Shown here one piece after another: positions 35,187 through 43,580 of a stretch of 64,000 bases of DNA. The DNA is taken from assembly GCA_947502925.1 (NCBI GenBank), contig CANNBS010000002.1, positions 89,079-153,078 of the forward strand, read 5' to 3'. Source of the stretch: an uncultured Marinicella sp. GTDB taxonomy: Bacteria; Pseudomonadota; Gammaproteobacteria; Xanthomonadales; Marinicellaceae. A program made the position numbers and the translations under genes. Below the pieces are notes generated by a model. It did no database searches. It worked only from the letters and a program-made list of their open reading frames with translations, and was not told the origin of the DNA. The stretch's first letter is position 1; every line of letters starts with the position of its first letter.

Positions 35187-36001
35187 AATAACTCCTCTGC
35201 TTTAATGGCTGTTACTTTTATCAACACACCAAACTGTGGGTGATCAAAGTATTGCCATTGGTTTAATTTAATTTGTCTTTGCTGTTTGCTACCATAAATC
35301 AGCACATCATTGTACTCATTGATTCTATAATAATTAAACTTGATATGTAAATGGGTAAAACGACCCTCTGACAGTGCCACCTGACCATTAATCTGGAAAT
35401 CGTTAAAATCAGACTGTTCGTTAGGATAAGTACTGAAATCGGAATCTTCAAATTCAACAAGATCTAAACTCTCTTGATTTTCCGACGATTCAGGTTGTTG
35501 GCTGTTGATTTTAACATACAAAGGCTGACGAAACGGTGTGGTCGGTTGTCGCCAAACCTGTCTGATCAGGGGTTTATATTTGGGGTTTTTATCCAATAGA
35601 TTTATGACCGGCCCAATCATCTGCTGACTTTTTAAGTACCAAACCAGGACTTCATGGTTGACGGGCTCTTCATTTAAAGGCACTTGCCAGTCAGATTGGT
35701 CTGAAGAACTTTCTGCTGTGGTATTATCAGATGCAGGCTGTTTCTCTGCTAGTTCTTCTGGCGGGGATTTTATGATGGGCCACGCTTCATCGGTTGGCAA
35801 AAAACCCACTTCAGCCGCGTCTTCCTGACTGTAAATAGTGGCCTGCTGAATGGTTTCAATGGCCGGTTGTGCTAAATTTCGACCAAAAACAATCACCTCA
35901 ACATCATAAACCGGTTCTTCAGCGGTGCGTTTTATGTAGTTTTGAGCCAGCACTGTACCTGTCACAAACAAGAGCAGGCTGTATAAGACAAGTTTTTTCA
36001 T
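35183..36001 (-). CDS. csiV: CsiV-like periplasmic protein
   Basis: 272 residues. A signal peptide ends at VLAQ (about residue 20). PVYDVEVIVFGRN near 30-42 matches the opening of the CsiV family (peptidoglycan-binding, needed for wall integrity in Pseudomonas), which commonly sits beside mfd, as here. The middle is acidic and Glu/Ser-rich (EELAEKQPASDNTTAESSSDQSD), and the C-terminal half has FTHLHIKFNYYRIN and QYFDHPQFGVLIKVTAI. Four-base overlap with the mfd stop. The family assignment rests on the N-terminal motif and gene neighbourhood. Confidence 0.75.
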   Translation of the reverse strand: MKKLVLYSLLLFVTGTVLAQNYIKRTAEEPVYDVEVIVFGRNLAQPAIETIQQATIYSQEDAAEVGFLPTDEAWPIIKSPPEELAEKQPASDNTTAESSSDQSDWQVPLNEEPVNHEVLVWYLKSQQMIGPVINLLDKNPKYKPLIRQVWRQPTTPFRQPLYVKINSQQPESSENQESLDLVEFEDSDFSTYPNEQSDFNDFQINGQVALSEGRFTHLHIKFNYYRINEYNDVLIYGSKQQRQIKLNQWQYFDHPQFGVLIKVTAIKAEELL

Positions 36002-39000
36002 GGTTGTAGTATATCAAATAATTGATAGATGGCATCAATGCGTTGATCAGCTGTTTCAAAATCACCCACATAGCGTAAGCCATTATCCGGCAGTGGTTTA
36101 AAACGCTGGGGTTCAGTTTGTAGGAGCTTGATTAAACCGGCATAAAATGATTCATCAGGATGATTAAATTTAAGATCAGCATGATCTTCGGTCATAATCA
36201 ATCGGGTTACATGTAATTTAACCGCCCGAAGTTTTATTTTCAGCACATGAAATAAATTCACCGCATGATCCGGTAACGGCCCAAAACGATCCACCAGCTC
36301 AGCCCGGATATTGTCAAGAGATTCTGAGTCTTTAGCGTTATTCATGCGTTTATAAAATGTCAGGCGCGTATAGACGTCAAAAATATAATCCTCAGGTATT
36401 AAAGCCGGAATATTCAGTTCCACGTCAATATGACTTTCATCATCGGCCATGAGATCAATGTCTTCACCTTTTTTAAGCGCTTCTACGGCGCGTTCCAGCA
36501 TCTCACAATACAGATTAAAACCAATATTATGAATCTGACCGCTTTGTTCTTCACCCAGTAATTCACCGCTGCCACGGATTTCCATATCATGCGTGGCCAG
36601 GGTAAATCCGGCACCTAAATCTTCAAGCGATTCAATGGCTTCCAGGCGCTTTTTCGCGTCTTTTGTGATGGCTTTCCAGCCCGGGATAATCAAATAGGCA
36701 AAGGCTTTATGGTGGGAACGTCCGACCCGACCGCGTAGTTGGTGTAATTGTGCCAGCCCCAGCTTATCAGCACGATTAATAATCATGGTGTTGGCGTTGG
36801 GAATGTCGATGCCTGATTCTATGATGGTGGTACAGACCAGTATATTAAAACGCTGTTTATGAAAGTCCACCATGACCTGTTGCAGTTCTTTTTCATGCAT
36901 CTGGCCATGAGCCACGCGAACCCGGGCTTTGGGATTAATCTTCTGGACTTGTTCTGCGGTTTGTTCAATGGTTTGTACTTCGTTGTGTAAGAAATACACC
37001 TGACCGCCACGCTGTATTTCGCGGGTACAGGCTTCATTAATCAGGCTTTTATTCCATTCAATGACCTGGGTTTTAATGCTTAAGCGGGCCTTGGGCGGTG
37101 TCGCTATAATTGACAGATCCCGTAAGCCGGACAGGGCACTGTTTAAAGTGCGTGGAATCGGCGTGGCTGTTAAGGTTAATAAATCCACATCGGCTTTAAG
37201 CTGTTTTAAGCGTTCTTTCTGACGCACACCGAAGCGTTGTTCCTCATCCACAATCACCAGACCCAGGTTTTTAATTTTAAGGTTTTTGTTGAGTAATTTA
37301 TGGGTGCCAATAACAATATCTATTGTGCCATCAGCCAGTCCGTCGGTCACCGTTTTGGTGTGTTTTGAGCTGACAAATCTCGACAACAACTCAACTCGAA
37401 TCGGAAACGGCGTAAAACGGTCTAAAAAGTTATCATAGTGTTGTTGTGCCAGTAAAGTGGTGGGCACCAGCATAATCACCTGTTGAGCATCGTTGGCGGC
37501 CAGAAAAGCGGCACGCATCGCGATCTCTGTTTTACCAAAACCGACATCACCACAAATCACCCGATCCATATGGGTGGCAGACTGCATGTCCTGTCTGACC
37601 GCCTGGATGGCTTGTATCTGATCGTCGGTTTCCGTGAACGGAAAACCGTCACAAAATAGACGGTATTCCTGCTCATTAATACTGATGGGCTGACCACCGG
37701 CGGCTTCACGCAGGGCATAAATAGACAATAATTCTGCGGCCACATCTTTGACTTTTTTGGCGGCTTTTTGTTTGGCTTTGGACCAGCTGTCTGAACCCAG
37801 TTTATGCCAGGGGGCGGCTTCACTGCCGGCGCCTGAGTATCGTGACACCAGGTGTAAAGAGGACACCGGTACAAAAAGTTTATCACCGCCTGAATATTCC
37901 ACTTCCAGGTATTCTGCTTCGCCGTCATAATCGAGCATTTTAAGGCCCCGATAACGCCCGACGCCGTGGTCAATGTGGACAATCGGTGAATCCAGGTGCA
38001 AATCGGTTAAGTTACTGATGATGTCTTCAGGATTGGCCTGAAATTTTTTACTTTGCTGGCGACGTGTGACGCGGCGACCAAACAACAATCCCTCATCATA
38101 TATCCTGATACCCAGTTGTTTCAGATGAACACCGTTTTCAATGGCAGCCACCGTCAATCCGCGCGCTTCATCACTGTTTAAAAAATCATGTATGCTGTCA
38201 AAAAATTTAAAGTTCGGGTCTGCTTTTTTAAGCTTATCCTGTACGATATCCAGACGCCCCGGTGAATCCAGGGCTATCAGCACCCGATCCCGGCTGCGGT
38301 TAAAGTAGTCAGCGAGTGATTGTTGTTCAAAGTCCGGTTTTTTTATCAGACTGCTGTGAAAATCAAGTTGTTGAATGTCATTGTGCTGACTATTAATCCA
38401 GATTTGTTGAAAGTCTGCCAGTTGTTGCTGAGTGTATTCGGCAGATAAATAGAGTTCATCAGGCGGCAGCAGTGGCCTTTGCAAATCATGACGACGATCT
38501 TCATAACGGGCTTCAATTTGTTTTTCCCAAGTGGCCATGACAGCTTGAGAATGATGACAGTGCACCACAACGGCATCACCAGGTAAGTAAGCAAAGACAT
38601 CTGTTAATCGCTCATGAAACATGGGCAGATAATGTTCGATACCTGAAAAGTTTACGTTTTTGCGCACATCCTGATAAATTTCTGAGCGACTGGTACTGAC
38701 ATCAAAATATTCCCGAAAACGGCTCAAAAATATATCCCGTGCCTTGTCATCAAAGGGAAACTCATTGGCCGGCATCACCTGAATTTGACTGACTTGTTCA
38801 ATGGTTAACTGACTGTCAGTATCAAAGATCCGGATGCTTTCGACTTCATCATCAAATAGCTCAATCCGAAAAGCATCCAATCCACCCATCGGAAAAATAT
38901 CCAACACCCCGCCGCGCACCACATACTCACCGGCTTCACGCACTTCTGACACATGATGGTAACCATTTTTATCCAAACGTGCGCGCCATTTTTCAAGGTT

Positions 39001-39402
39001 CAGTTGCTCTCCGATTTTGACATGAAAACTGCGGCCTTTTATAAAATCTTTCGGCGGCACTTTTTGCATCAGGTTTTGTACCGGCATCACCACGATTCCA
39101 TGGTCATTCCGATTACTCATGTGCTGCAAGAACTGTAAGCGTTCTGAAATTATTTCCGGATTGGGTGAAAATACATCATAAGGCAGGGTGTCCCACACCG
39201 GGAAATGAAACACCGACAAGTTCTGATCGCCTGAGACCAGCGATAATTCTTCTTCTAATTGACGGCTGTGATGCACTGAATCCGTCAGCACCAGCATTAA
39301 GCCATCGGTTTGTTGGTATAATTCAGCCACGGCTAGCGGCAGCGCCAGACCTTTGACCTGTGTCCAGTTTTGGTTTTGATCGTTGAGTGGCAGATCAAAC
39401 AT
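35998..39402 (-). CDS. mfd: Transcription-repair coupling factor
   Basis: Removes RNA polymerase stalled at DNA damage and recruits UvrA. 1134 residues, full length. The UvrB-like N-terminal half has FPVWDTLPYDVFSP near 48-61 and VREAGEYVVRGGVLDIFP near 155-172. The RNA polymerase interaction domain contains DSPIVHIDHGVGRYRGL near 465. The RecG-like translocase half has Walker A GDVGFGKTEIAMRAA near 617, DEEQRFGVRQKE (DEEQ box), TLTATPIPRTLNSAL and QLRGRVGRS. No damage to any motif is seen. Drives the mfd-csiV-yceI-fabI operon. Confidence 0.97.
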   Translation of the reverse strand: MFDLPLNDQNQNWTQVKGLALPLAVAELYQQTDGLMLVLTDSVHHSRQLEEELSLVSGDQNLSVFHFPVWDTLPYDVFSPNPEIISERLQFLQHMSNRNDHGIVVMPVQNLMQKVPPKDFIKGRSFHVKIGEQLNLEKWRARLDKNGYHHVSEVREAGEYVVRGGVLDIFPMGGLDAFRIELFDDEVESIRIFDTDSQLTIEQVSQIQVMPANEFPFDDKARDIFLSRFREYFDVSTSRSEIYQDVRKNVNFSGIEHYLPMFHERLTDVFAYLPGDAVVVHCHHSQAVMATWEKQIEARYEDRRHDLQRPLLPPDELYLSAEYTQQQLADFQQIWINSQHNDIQQLDFHSSLIKKPDFEQQSLADYFNRSRDRVLIALDSPGRLDIVQDKLKKADPNFKFFDSIHDFLNSDEARGLTVAAIENGVHLKQLGIRIYDEGLLFGRRVTRRQQSKKFQANPEDIISNLTDLHLDSPIVHIDHGVGRYRGLKMLDYDGEAEYLEVEYSGGDKLFVPVSSLHLVSRYSGAGSEAAPWHKLGSDSWSKAKQKAAKKVKDVAAELLSIYALREAAGGQPISINEQEYRLFCDGFPFTETDDQIQAIQAVRQDMQSATHMDRVICGDVGFGKTEIAMRAAFLAANDAQQVIMLVPTTLLAQQHYDNFLDRFTPFPIRVELLSRFVSSKHTKTVTDGLADGTIDIVIGTHKLLNKNLKIKNLGLVIVDEEQRFGVRQKERLKQLKADVDLLTLTATPIPRTLNSALSGLRDLSIIATPPKARLSIKTQVIEWNKSLINEACTREIQRGGQVYFLHNEVQTIEQTAEQVQKINPKARVRVAHGQMHEKELQQVMVDFHKQRFNILVCTTIIESGIDIPNANTMIINRADKLGLAQLHQLRGRVGRSHHKAFAYLIIPGWKAITKDAKKRLEAIESLEDLGAGFTLATHDMEIRGSGELLGEEQSGQIHNIGFNLYCEMLERAVEALKKGEDIDLMADDESHIDVELNIPALIPEDYIFDVYTRLTFYKRMNNAKDSESLDNIRAELVDRFGPLPDHAVNLFHVLKIKLRAVKLHVTRLIMTEDHADLKFNHPDESFYAGLIKLLQTEPQRFKPLPDNGLRYVGDFETADQRIDAIYQLFDILQP

Positions 39403-39490
39403 GCAATGTCCGTTTAAAAATGGGGCATTTTAACCCTTTTAAGCTCAGTGTGTAAGACCGCATAAAATAATAACTAAAGGCCTAAAAGGC
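39403..39490. other. mfd upstream region, divergent from the rpsF operon
   Basis: Non-coding. No convincing mfd promoter: a TAAAAT exists on the minus strand near 39430 but lacks a -35 partner. Together with 39491-39761 this forms the only gap over 300 bases in the window; the rest of it is promoter and leader of rpsF. Confidence 0.4.
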
Positions 39491-39519
39491 TTGCATTTGC
39501 TTATTAAGGTCGCTAAAAT
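39491..39519 (+). promoter_or_regulatory. Promoter of rpsF-rpsR-rplI
   Basis: TTGCAT (39491-39496), a 17-base spacer and TAAAAT (39514-39519), close to the sigma-70 consensus. Predicted start near 39526, giving a leader of about 235 bases before the rpsF ATG. Confidence 0.75.
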
Positions 39520-39532
39520 TCGCGCACTTCAA

Positions 39533-39551
39533 AAAGCTGTTATACAGCTTT
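39533..39551 (+). other. Hairpin at the 5' end of the rpsF leader
   Basis: AAAGCTG and CAGCTTT form a perfect 7-bp stem with loop TTATA, a few bases after the predicted transcription start. Might stabilise the leader RNA. A second, larger AT-rich inverted repeat lies at 39630-39664 and a third small one at 39708-39726. Confidence 0.5.
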
Positions 39552-39587
39552 GCCCGTCCTGCCGGTTGGTGAGTGAAGCGAATCAGA

Positions 39588-39627
39588 GGCCAAGGACGCG
39601 AAGTAAAAAGACATGTTCGCCGTGGCC
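39588..39627 (+). promoter_or_regulatory. Candidate S6:S18 autoregulatory leader hairpin
   Basis: GGCCA (39588-39592) pairs with TGGCC (39623-39627), and GCGAA (39598-39602) pairs with TTCGC (39616-39620). The strands are separated by an asymmetric internal loop with CCG on the 3' side and AAGGAC on the 5' side. The known S6:S18 leader of rpsF mRNAs has a hairpin with a conserved CCG bulge mimicking the 16S rRNA site; the geometry here is compatible. Assigned by eye only. Confidence 0.45.
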
Positions 39628-39761
39628 GCTTTCACTTTATAAAATATATTTTATTAAAGTGAAAAAAGTCCCAAGAACATACATTTATAATCCTTGCTAC
39701 ACCGACAATCAACAACAGGTGTTGATTTCATCGGGTGGCATTATTCCATAAGGAGCTTACT

Positions 39762-40226
39762 ATGCGACATTATGAAATTGTCCTGCTGGTCCACCCGGAT
39801 CAAAGCGAACAGCTGCCTGCCATGATTGAACGTTATTCAGGCATGGTCACCAAAGGCGGCGGAACGGTTCACCGTTCTGAAGACTGGGGACGCCGTCAAC
39901 TGGCTTACACCATTCAGCGTTTACACAAAGCCCATTATTACTTGTTAAACATCGAATGTGACCAGGAAACCATTGATGAAATGATTGACGCCTTCCGTTT
40001 TAACGATGCCATCTTACGTCATTTACTGTTATCTGTGGATAAAGCATACACAGAAGATTCACCGTTGAAAAAAGAAGATGATGACAGTGACAAAAAAGTC
40101 TCTAAAGAAGATGTGAAAGCCATCGAAGAAAAAGAAGCCGCCGCTAAGAAAGAAGCCGAAGCCGCCTCGAAAGAAGTCGCTTCAGGTGATGAGGCTGAAG
40201 AAACAACCGAAGAACAGGAGTCCTAA
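39762..40226 (+). CDS. rpsF: 30S ribosomal protein S6
   Basis: Binds 16S rRNA with S18 in the platform of the small subunit. 154 residues from ATG 39762, chosen because AAGGAG stands before it and [13 protein letters not shown] is the canonical S6 start; a longer frame begins in the leader. Core about 1-100 includes [22 protein letters not shown] and [10 protein letters not shown] long acidic and lysine-rich C-terminal tail follows (about 105-154, [20 protein letters not shown]), longer than in many S6 proteins. Two bases separate it from rpsR. Confidence 0.97.
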   Translation: MRHYEIVLLVHPDQSEQLPAMIERYSGMVTKGGGTVHRSEDWGRRQLAYTIQRLHKAHYYLLNIECDQETIDEMIDAFRFNDAILRHLLLSVDKAYTEDSPLKKEDDDSDKKVSKEDVKAIEEKEAAAKKEAEAASKEVASGDEAEETTEEQES

Positions 40227-40228
40227 TC

Positions 40229-40483
40229 ATGGCAAAACCACAAAGACGCAGAAGACCTGCTCAACGTATTATCAGCCGTAACTGTAAATTTTCAGCCGCC
40301 GGTATTGAGCGCGTTGATTACAAAGACCTGGATATGCTGAAACAGTTTATTACTGAAACCGGTAAAATTATTCCAAGTCGCATCACCGGCACCAAAGCCA
40401 AGTACCAACGTCAGCTGTCAACAGCGGTTAAACAAGCCCGCTATTTAGCTTTGGTCCCTTATTGTGATCAACACGATACATAA
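40229..40483 (+). CDS. rpsR: 30S ribosomal protein S18
   Basis: 84 residues. The basic N-terminus (AKPQRRRRP) and the RNA-binding core [31 protein letters not shown] are fully conserved family features. A single Cys in NCKF is present; this is not a full zinc-ribbon set, so it looks like a zinc-independent type. AGGAG stands before the ATG. It partners S6 on 16S rRNA and in the proposed leader control of this operon. Confidence 0.97.
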   Translation: MAKPQRRRRPAQRIISRNCKFSAAGIERVDYKDLDMLKQFITETGKIIPSRITGTKAKYQRQLSTAVKQARYLALVPYCDQHDT

Positions 40484-40497
40484 AGCAGGAGCGAATT

Positions 40498-40956
40498 ATG
40501 CAAGTTATTTTATTAGACAAAGTACAAAATTTAGGCGATTTGGGTGATGTGGTTGATGTGAAAAACGGTTTTGCCCGTAATTACCTGATTCCACAAAAAA
40601 TGGCGGCCCGTGCCTCGGCTGAAAACATCAAGGCTTTTGAAGCCCAAAAAGCCGAATTGGTGGCCAAAGCTGAAGAGTCAATGGCAGCGGCTAAAGCCCG
40701 CGCTGAAGCCTTAAAAGATGTTCGCATTGCCATCAGCGCCAATGCCAGCCCCGAAGGTCATTTATATGGTTCTGTCGGACCGCGTGAGATTTCTGAGAAA
40801 CTCACTGAAAGCGGTTATCCGGTAGATGCAAGTGAAGTCATTATGGGTGAAGGTCCGCTGAAAGAAGTTGGTGAATTTGAAGTCAACTTAAGTTTATATG
40901 CGGATGTTGAAACCGATGTGATTGTGGTTGTTGAGGCGATTGAAGAAGACGAATAA
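40498..40956 (+). CDS. rplI: 50S ribosomal protein L9
   Basis: 152 residues. The N-terminal domain MQVILLDKVQNLGDLGDVVDVKNGFARNYLIPQKMA matches L9, followed by a long connecting helix (about 40-75, KAFEAQKAELVAKAEESMAAAKARAEAL) and a C-terminal domain (SPEGHLYGSVGPREI...VNLSLYADVETDVIVVVE). AGGAG precedes the ATG. Last gene of the ribosomal operon, followed by a strong terminator. Confidence 0.97.
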   Translation: MQVILLDKVQNLGDLGDVVDVKNGFARNYLIPQKMAARASAENIKAFEAQKAELVAKAEESMAAAKARAEALKDVRIAISANASPEGHLYGSVGPREISEKLTESGYPVDASEVIMGEGPLKEVGEFEVNLSLYADVETDVIVVVEAIEEDE

Positions 40957-40980
40957 TCACTCAACCTGAAGCCAACCATA

Positions 40981-41015
40981 AAAAAGCCGGGTAATTAAAA
41001 AAACCGGCTTTTTTT
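40981..41015 (+). terminator. Intrinsic terminator after rplI
   Basis: AAAAAGCCGG (from 40981) pairs with CCGGCTTTTT (41004-41013), with loop GTAATTAAAAAAA and a T-run to 41015. Ends the rpsF-rpsR-rplI transcript before dnaB. Confidence 0.9.
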
Positions 41016-41085
41016 GTGTTCGTTTCAGAGCCACTGGTGTAGACTATTTAGCTCCTTATTTTTGATAAAAAATTGAACTCATTTT

Positions 41086-42498
41086 ATGTCTGAAATATAT
41101 CCCATTGCCCAAGGTGAGACCACCCAGTCAGTCAAAACCCCGCCGCATTCCCTGGAAGCAGAACAAGCGGTCATTGCTGGCTTATTATTGGTCAATTCAG
41201 CCTGGGATAAAATCAGTCATTTAATCAGTGAAGAAGATTTTTATTTCGCTAAACACCAATCCATTTATCAGGGCATCAGCTTTCTTAACAATCAAAATGA
41301 AGCCTGTGATGTGGTCACCGTCAGTGAATGGCTGCAATCGCATGAACTGGAAGAAAAAACCGGCGGTTTAGATTATCTGACTGAGATTGCGAACAATTTT
41401 CCAGTGGCTTCTAATATTGGGGCCTATGCCAAAATTGTCCGCGACCGTTCAGTGCTCAGACAAATGGTGGAAATTGGCAACCAGCTGGCAGAAAGCGCCT
41501 TTAACACCGAAGGCCAAAGTGCTGATGATTTGATTGAAAATGCAGAAAAACTGGTGTTCAAAATTCGCGAACAAACCCTCAAATCAAAGTCAGGCTTTCA
41601 TGACATCAAAAAAGTCCTGGCCGAGACCATTGATCGCCTGGAAGAATTATCAGAACATGACGGTGACATCACCGGTATTCCATACGGTTGGGACGATCTG
41701 GATAAAATGACCGCCGGTTTGCATAATTCTGATTTGGTCATTGTGGCCGGGCGTCCGGCTATGGGTAAAACTTCATTCGCCATTAATATCGCTGAACGGG
41801 CCGCCTGTAATGATCAACATGTGGCCGTTTTTAGTATGGAAATGGCCGCCACCCAATTGGTGACACGGATGTTTTCATCTTTATCTCAGATTGATTCAAA
41901 CAATTTACGCTTAGGTAAAATCAGTGATTCTGAATGGCCGCGGTTAGCCCAAACCAATGAGATTTTACAATCAGCCTCGATATATATCGATGACACACCG
42001 GCATTAACACCCAATGAAGTGCTGTCGAAATGTCGCCGTTTAAAAAACACCAAAGGCCTTGATCTGGTGGTCATTGACTATTTGCAATTAATGCAGGTAA
42101 AAGGTAAAAATTCTGAAAACCGGGCTAATGAGATATCTGAAATATCACGGGGACTTAAAGCCCTGGCTAAAGAGCTTAATGTGCCGGTGATAGCCTTATC
42201 TCAGCTAAACCGTTCATTGGAACAGCGGCCCAACAAACGTCCTATTATGTCTGATCTGCGTGAGTCCGGTGCCATTGAGCAGGATGCTGATTTAATTATC
42301 TTTATTTATCGTGACGAAGTCTATAACCCCGAAACCGAAGACAAAGGCGTGGCCGAAATTATTATCGGTAAGCACAGAAATGGCTCAATCGGCAAAGTTG
42401 ATTTATTATTCCGTGGTCAATACACTCGCTTTGATAACCTGGATAAACGACATTTCGAAGTCAGTGTTCCTGACGACGAAGTGCAAACCTTTGACTAA
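41086..42498 (+). CDS. dnaB: Replicative DNA helicase DnaB
   Basis: Hexameric helicase that unwinds DNA at the replication fork. 470 residues, no intein. The N-terminal domain PPHSLEAEQAVIAGLL is near 19-34; the RecA-like C-terminal domain has Walker A GRPAMGKTSFA near 222-232, Walker B LDLVVIDYLQLM near 325-336, the arginine-finger region SQLNRSLEQRPNKRP and SDLRESGAIEQDADLI near 385-400. No Shine-Dalgarno is visible before the ATG; a clear promoter is also not seen between the rplI terminator and the gene. It shares one base with the alr start (TAATG). Confidence 0.97.
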   Translation: MSEIYPIAQGETTQSVKTPPHSLEAEQAVIAGLLLVNSAWDKISHLISEEDFYFAKHQSIYQGISFLNNQNEACDVVTVSEWLQSHELEEKTGGLDYLTEIANNFPVASNIGAYAKIVRDRSVLRQMVEIGNQLAESAFNTEGQSADDLIENAEKLVFKIREQTLKSKSGFHDIKKVLAETIDRLEELSEHDGDITGIPYGWDDLDKMTAGLHNSDLVIVAGRPAMGKTSFAINIAERAACNDQHVAVFSMEMAATQLVTRMFSSLSQIDSNNLRLGKISDSEWPRLAQTNEILQSASIYIDDTPALTPNEVLSKCRRLKNTKGLDLVVIDYLQLMQVKGKNSENRANEISEISRGLKALAKELNVPVIALSQLNRSLEQRPNKRPIMSDLRESGAIEQDADLIIFIYRDEVYNPETEDKGVAEIIIGKHRNGSIGKVDLLFRGQYTRFDNLDKRHFEVSVPDDEVQTFD

Positions 42499-43580
42499 TG
42501 TATCCTGAACGGGGCACCCGGGCCGATATATATTTACCACACCTGGCGCATAATATTGAAGTTTTCAAAGCACTGCATCATGGCCCGATTATGGGTGTGG
42601 TTAAAGCCGATGCTTATGGCCATGGCCTGGCGCGTATCACCGACACCTTAAAAATGTGTGATGCACTGGCAGTGGCCACCATCGAAGAAGCCCTGCAACT
42701 GCGCACCTTTATTCCCGATAAGCGTATTCTGTTATTAGAAGGTGTTTTTAATCGAACTGAGTTGGAACTGGCGATTGAAAAACGTTTTGATGTGGTGATT
42801 CATCAACAGTATCAACTTGATTTATTGCTGGCATCAGAGTTCACAGCCCCTGTTTTGGAGGTGTGGTTAAAAGTGGATACAGGCATGCATCGACTTGGTT
42901 TTGACTGGAAAGATTATCCGCAAGTACTCAGCCTGTTACAACACATTAAAATGATTCGAACAATTCGTTTGATGTCTCATTTTTCACAATCAGATCAGCC
43001 CGATCACCCGCAAACTCAATCACAGATTAACCGCAATAAAAAGTTATTACAACATGGTTTAGAAGTGTCATTTTCAAACACCGGCGCGGTCCTTAACGGA
43101 TTATCCAGTCCCCGAGAATGGGCCAGGGTGGGTTTAGGCTTATATGGCATCTCACCCTTGAGCAATCGGTTTGCCGCGGAATTTAACCTTAAACCGGTGA
43201 TGAAGGTTGGTGCCAAGTTAATTTCAATTAAAAAAACACTGGCTGGTGAATCAGTGGGTTATGGTGCGGAGTTCACATGCACCAAAGACATACCGGTCGG
43301 GGTTGTGGGCATGGGTTATGCCGATGGTTACCCGTTAAGCCCCCATTCTAGCCAGGTGATGATTCGTGGACAGAAAGCGGCCGTAATCGGGCGGGTTTCC
43401 ATGGATATGTTGGCGGTGGATTTGTCGACTGTTTTGAAGCCGCAAATTGGCGAGCCGATTGAAATTTGGGGCGATCAACAACCGGTCGAACAAGTGGCCA
43501 AAGATTTACATACCATACCGTACACCCTGGTTTGCGGTATCACCGGACGCGTCAAGTTTTATGTTATTGACCAAGATTAA
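42498..43580 (+). CDS. alr: Alanine racemase
   Basis: Provides D-alanine for peptidoglycan; PLP enzyme in the cytoplasm. 360 residues. PLP-binding Lys 36 in MGVVKADAYGHG, VDTGMHRLGF near 127-136, FSNTGAVLN near 192, RVGLGLYGISP near 213, and the second catalytic residue Tyr near 255 in GESVGYGAEF. VSMDMLAVDL and the C-terminal PYTLVCGITGRVKFYV are conserved. dnaB-alr is a common gammaproteobacterial order. The downstream transporter starts inside the last codons of alr. Confidence 0.95.
   Translation: MYPERGTRADIYLPHLAHNIEVFKALHHGPIMGVVKADAYGHGLARITDTLKMCDALAVATIEEALQLRTFIPDKRILLLEGVFNRTELELAIEKRFDVVIHQQYQLDLLLASEFTAPVLEVWLKVDTGMHRLGFDWKDYPQVLSLLQHIKMIRTIRLMSHFSQSDQPDHPQTQSQINRNKKLLQHGLEVSFSNTGAVLNGLSSPREWARVGLGLYGISPLSNRFAAEFNLKPVMKVGAKLISIKKTLAGESVGYGAEFTCTKDIPVGVVGMGYADGYPLSPHSSQVMIRGQKAAVIGRVSMDMLAVDLSTVLKPQIGEPIEIWGDQQPVEQVAKDLHTIPYTLVCGITGRVKFYVIDQD

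Noticed and set aside
36819-38996. Several open frames within mfd
   Set aside because: Shadows of the mfd reading frame; no motifs and no ribosome sites.
39686-39691. TATAAT in the rpsF leader as a second promoter
   Set aside because: No usable -35 box; the promoter at 39491-39519 is much better. Kept only as a weak possibility.
43447-43560. Upstream extension of the transporter frame
   Set aside because: Covers alr sequence in another frame; the ATG at 43561 gives the usual transporter N-terminus.
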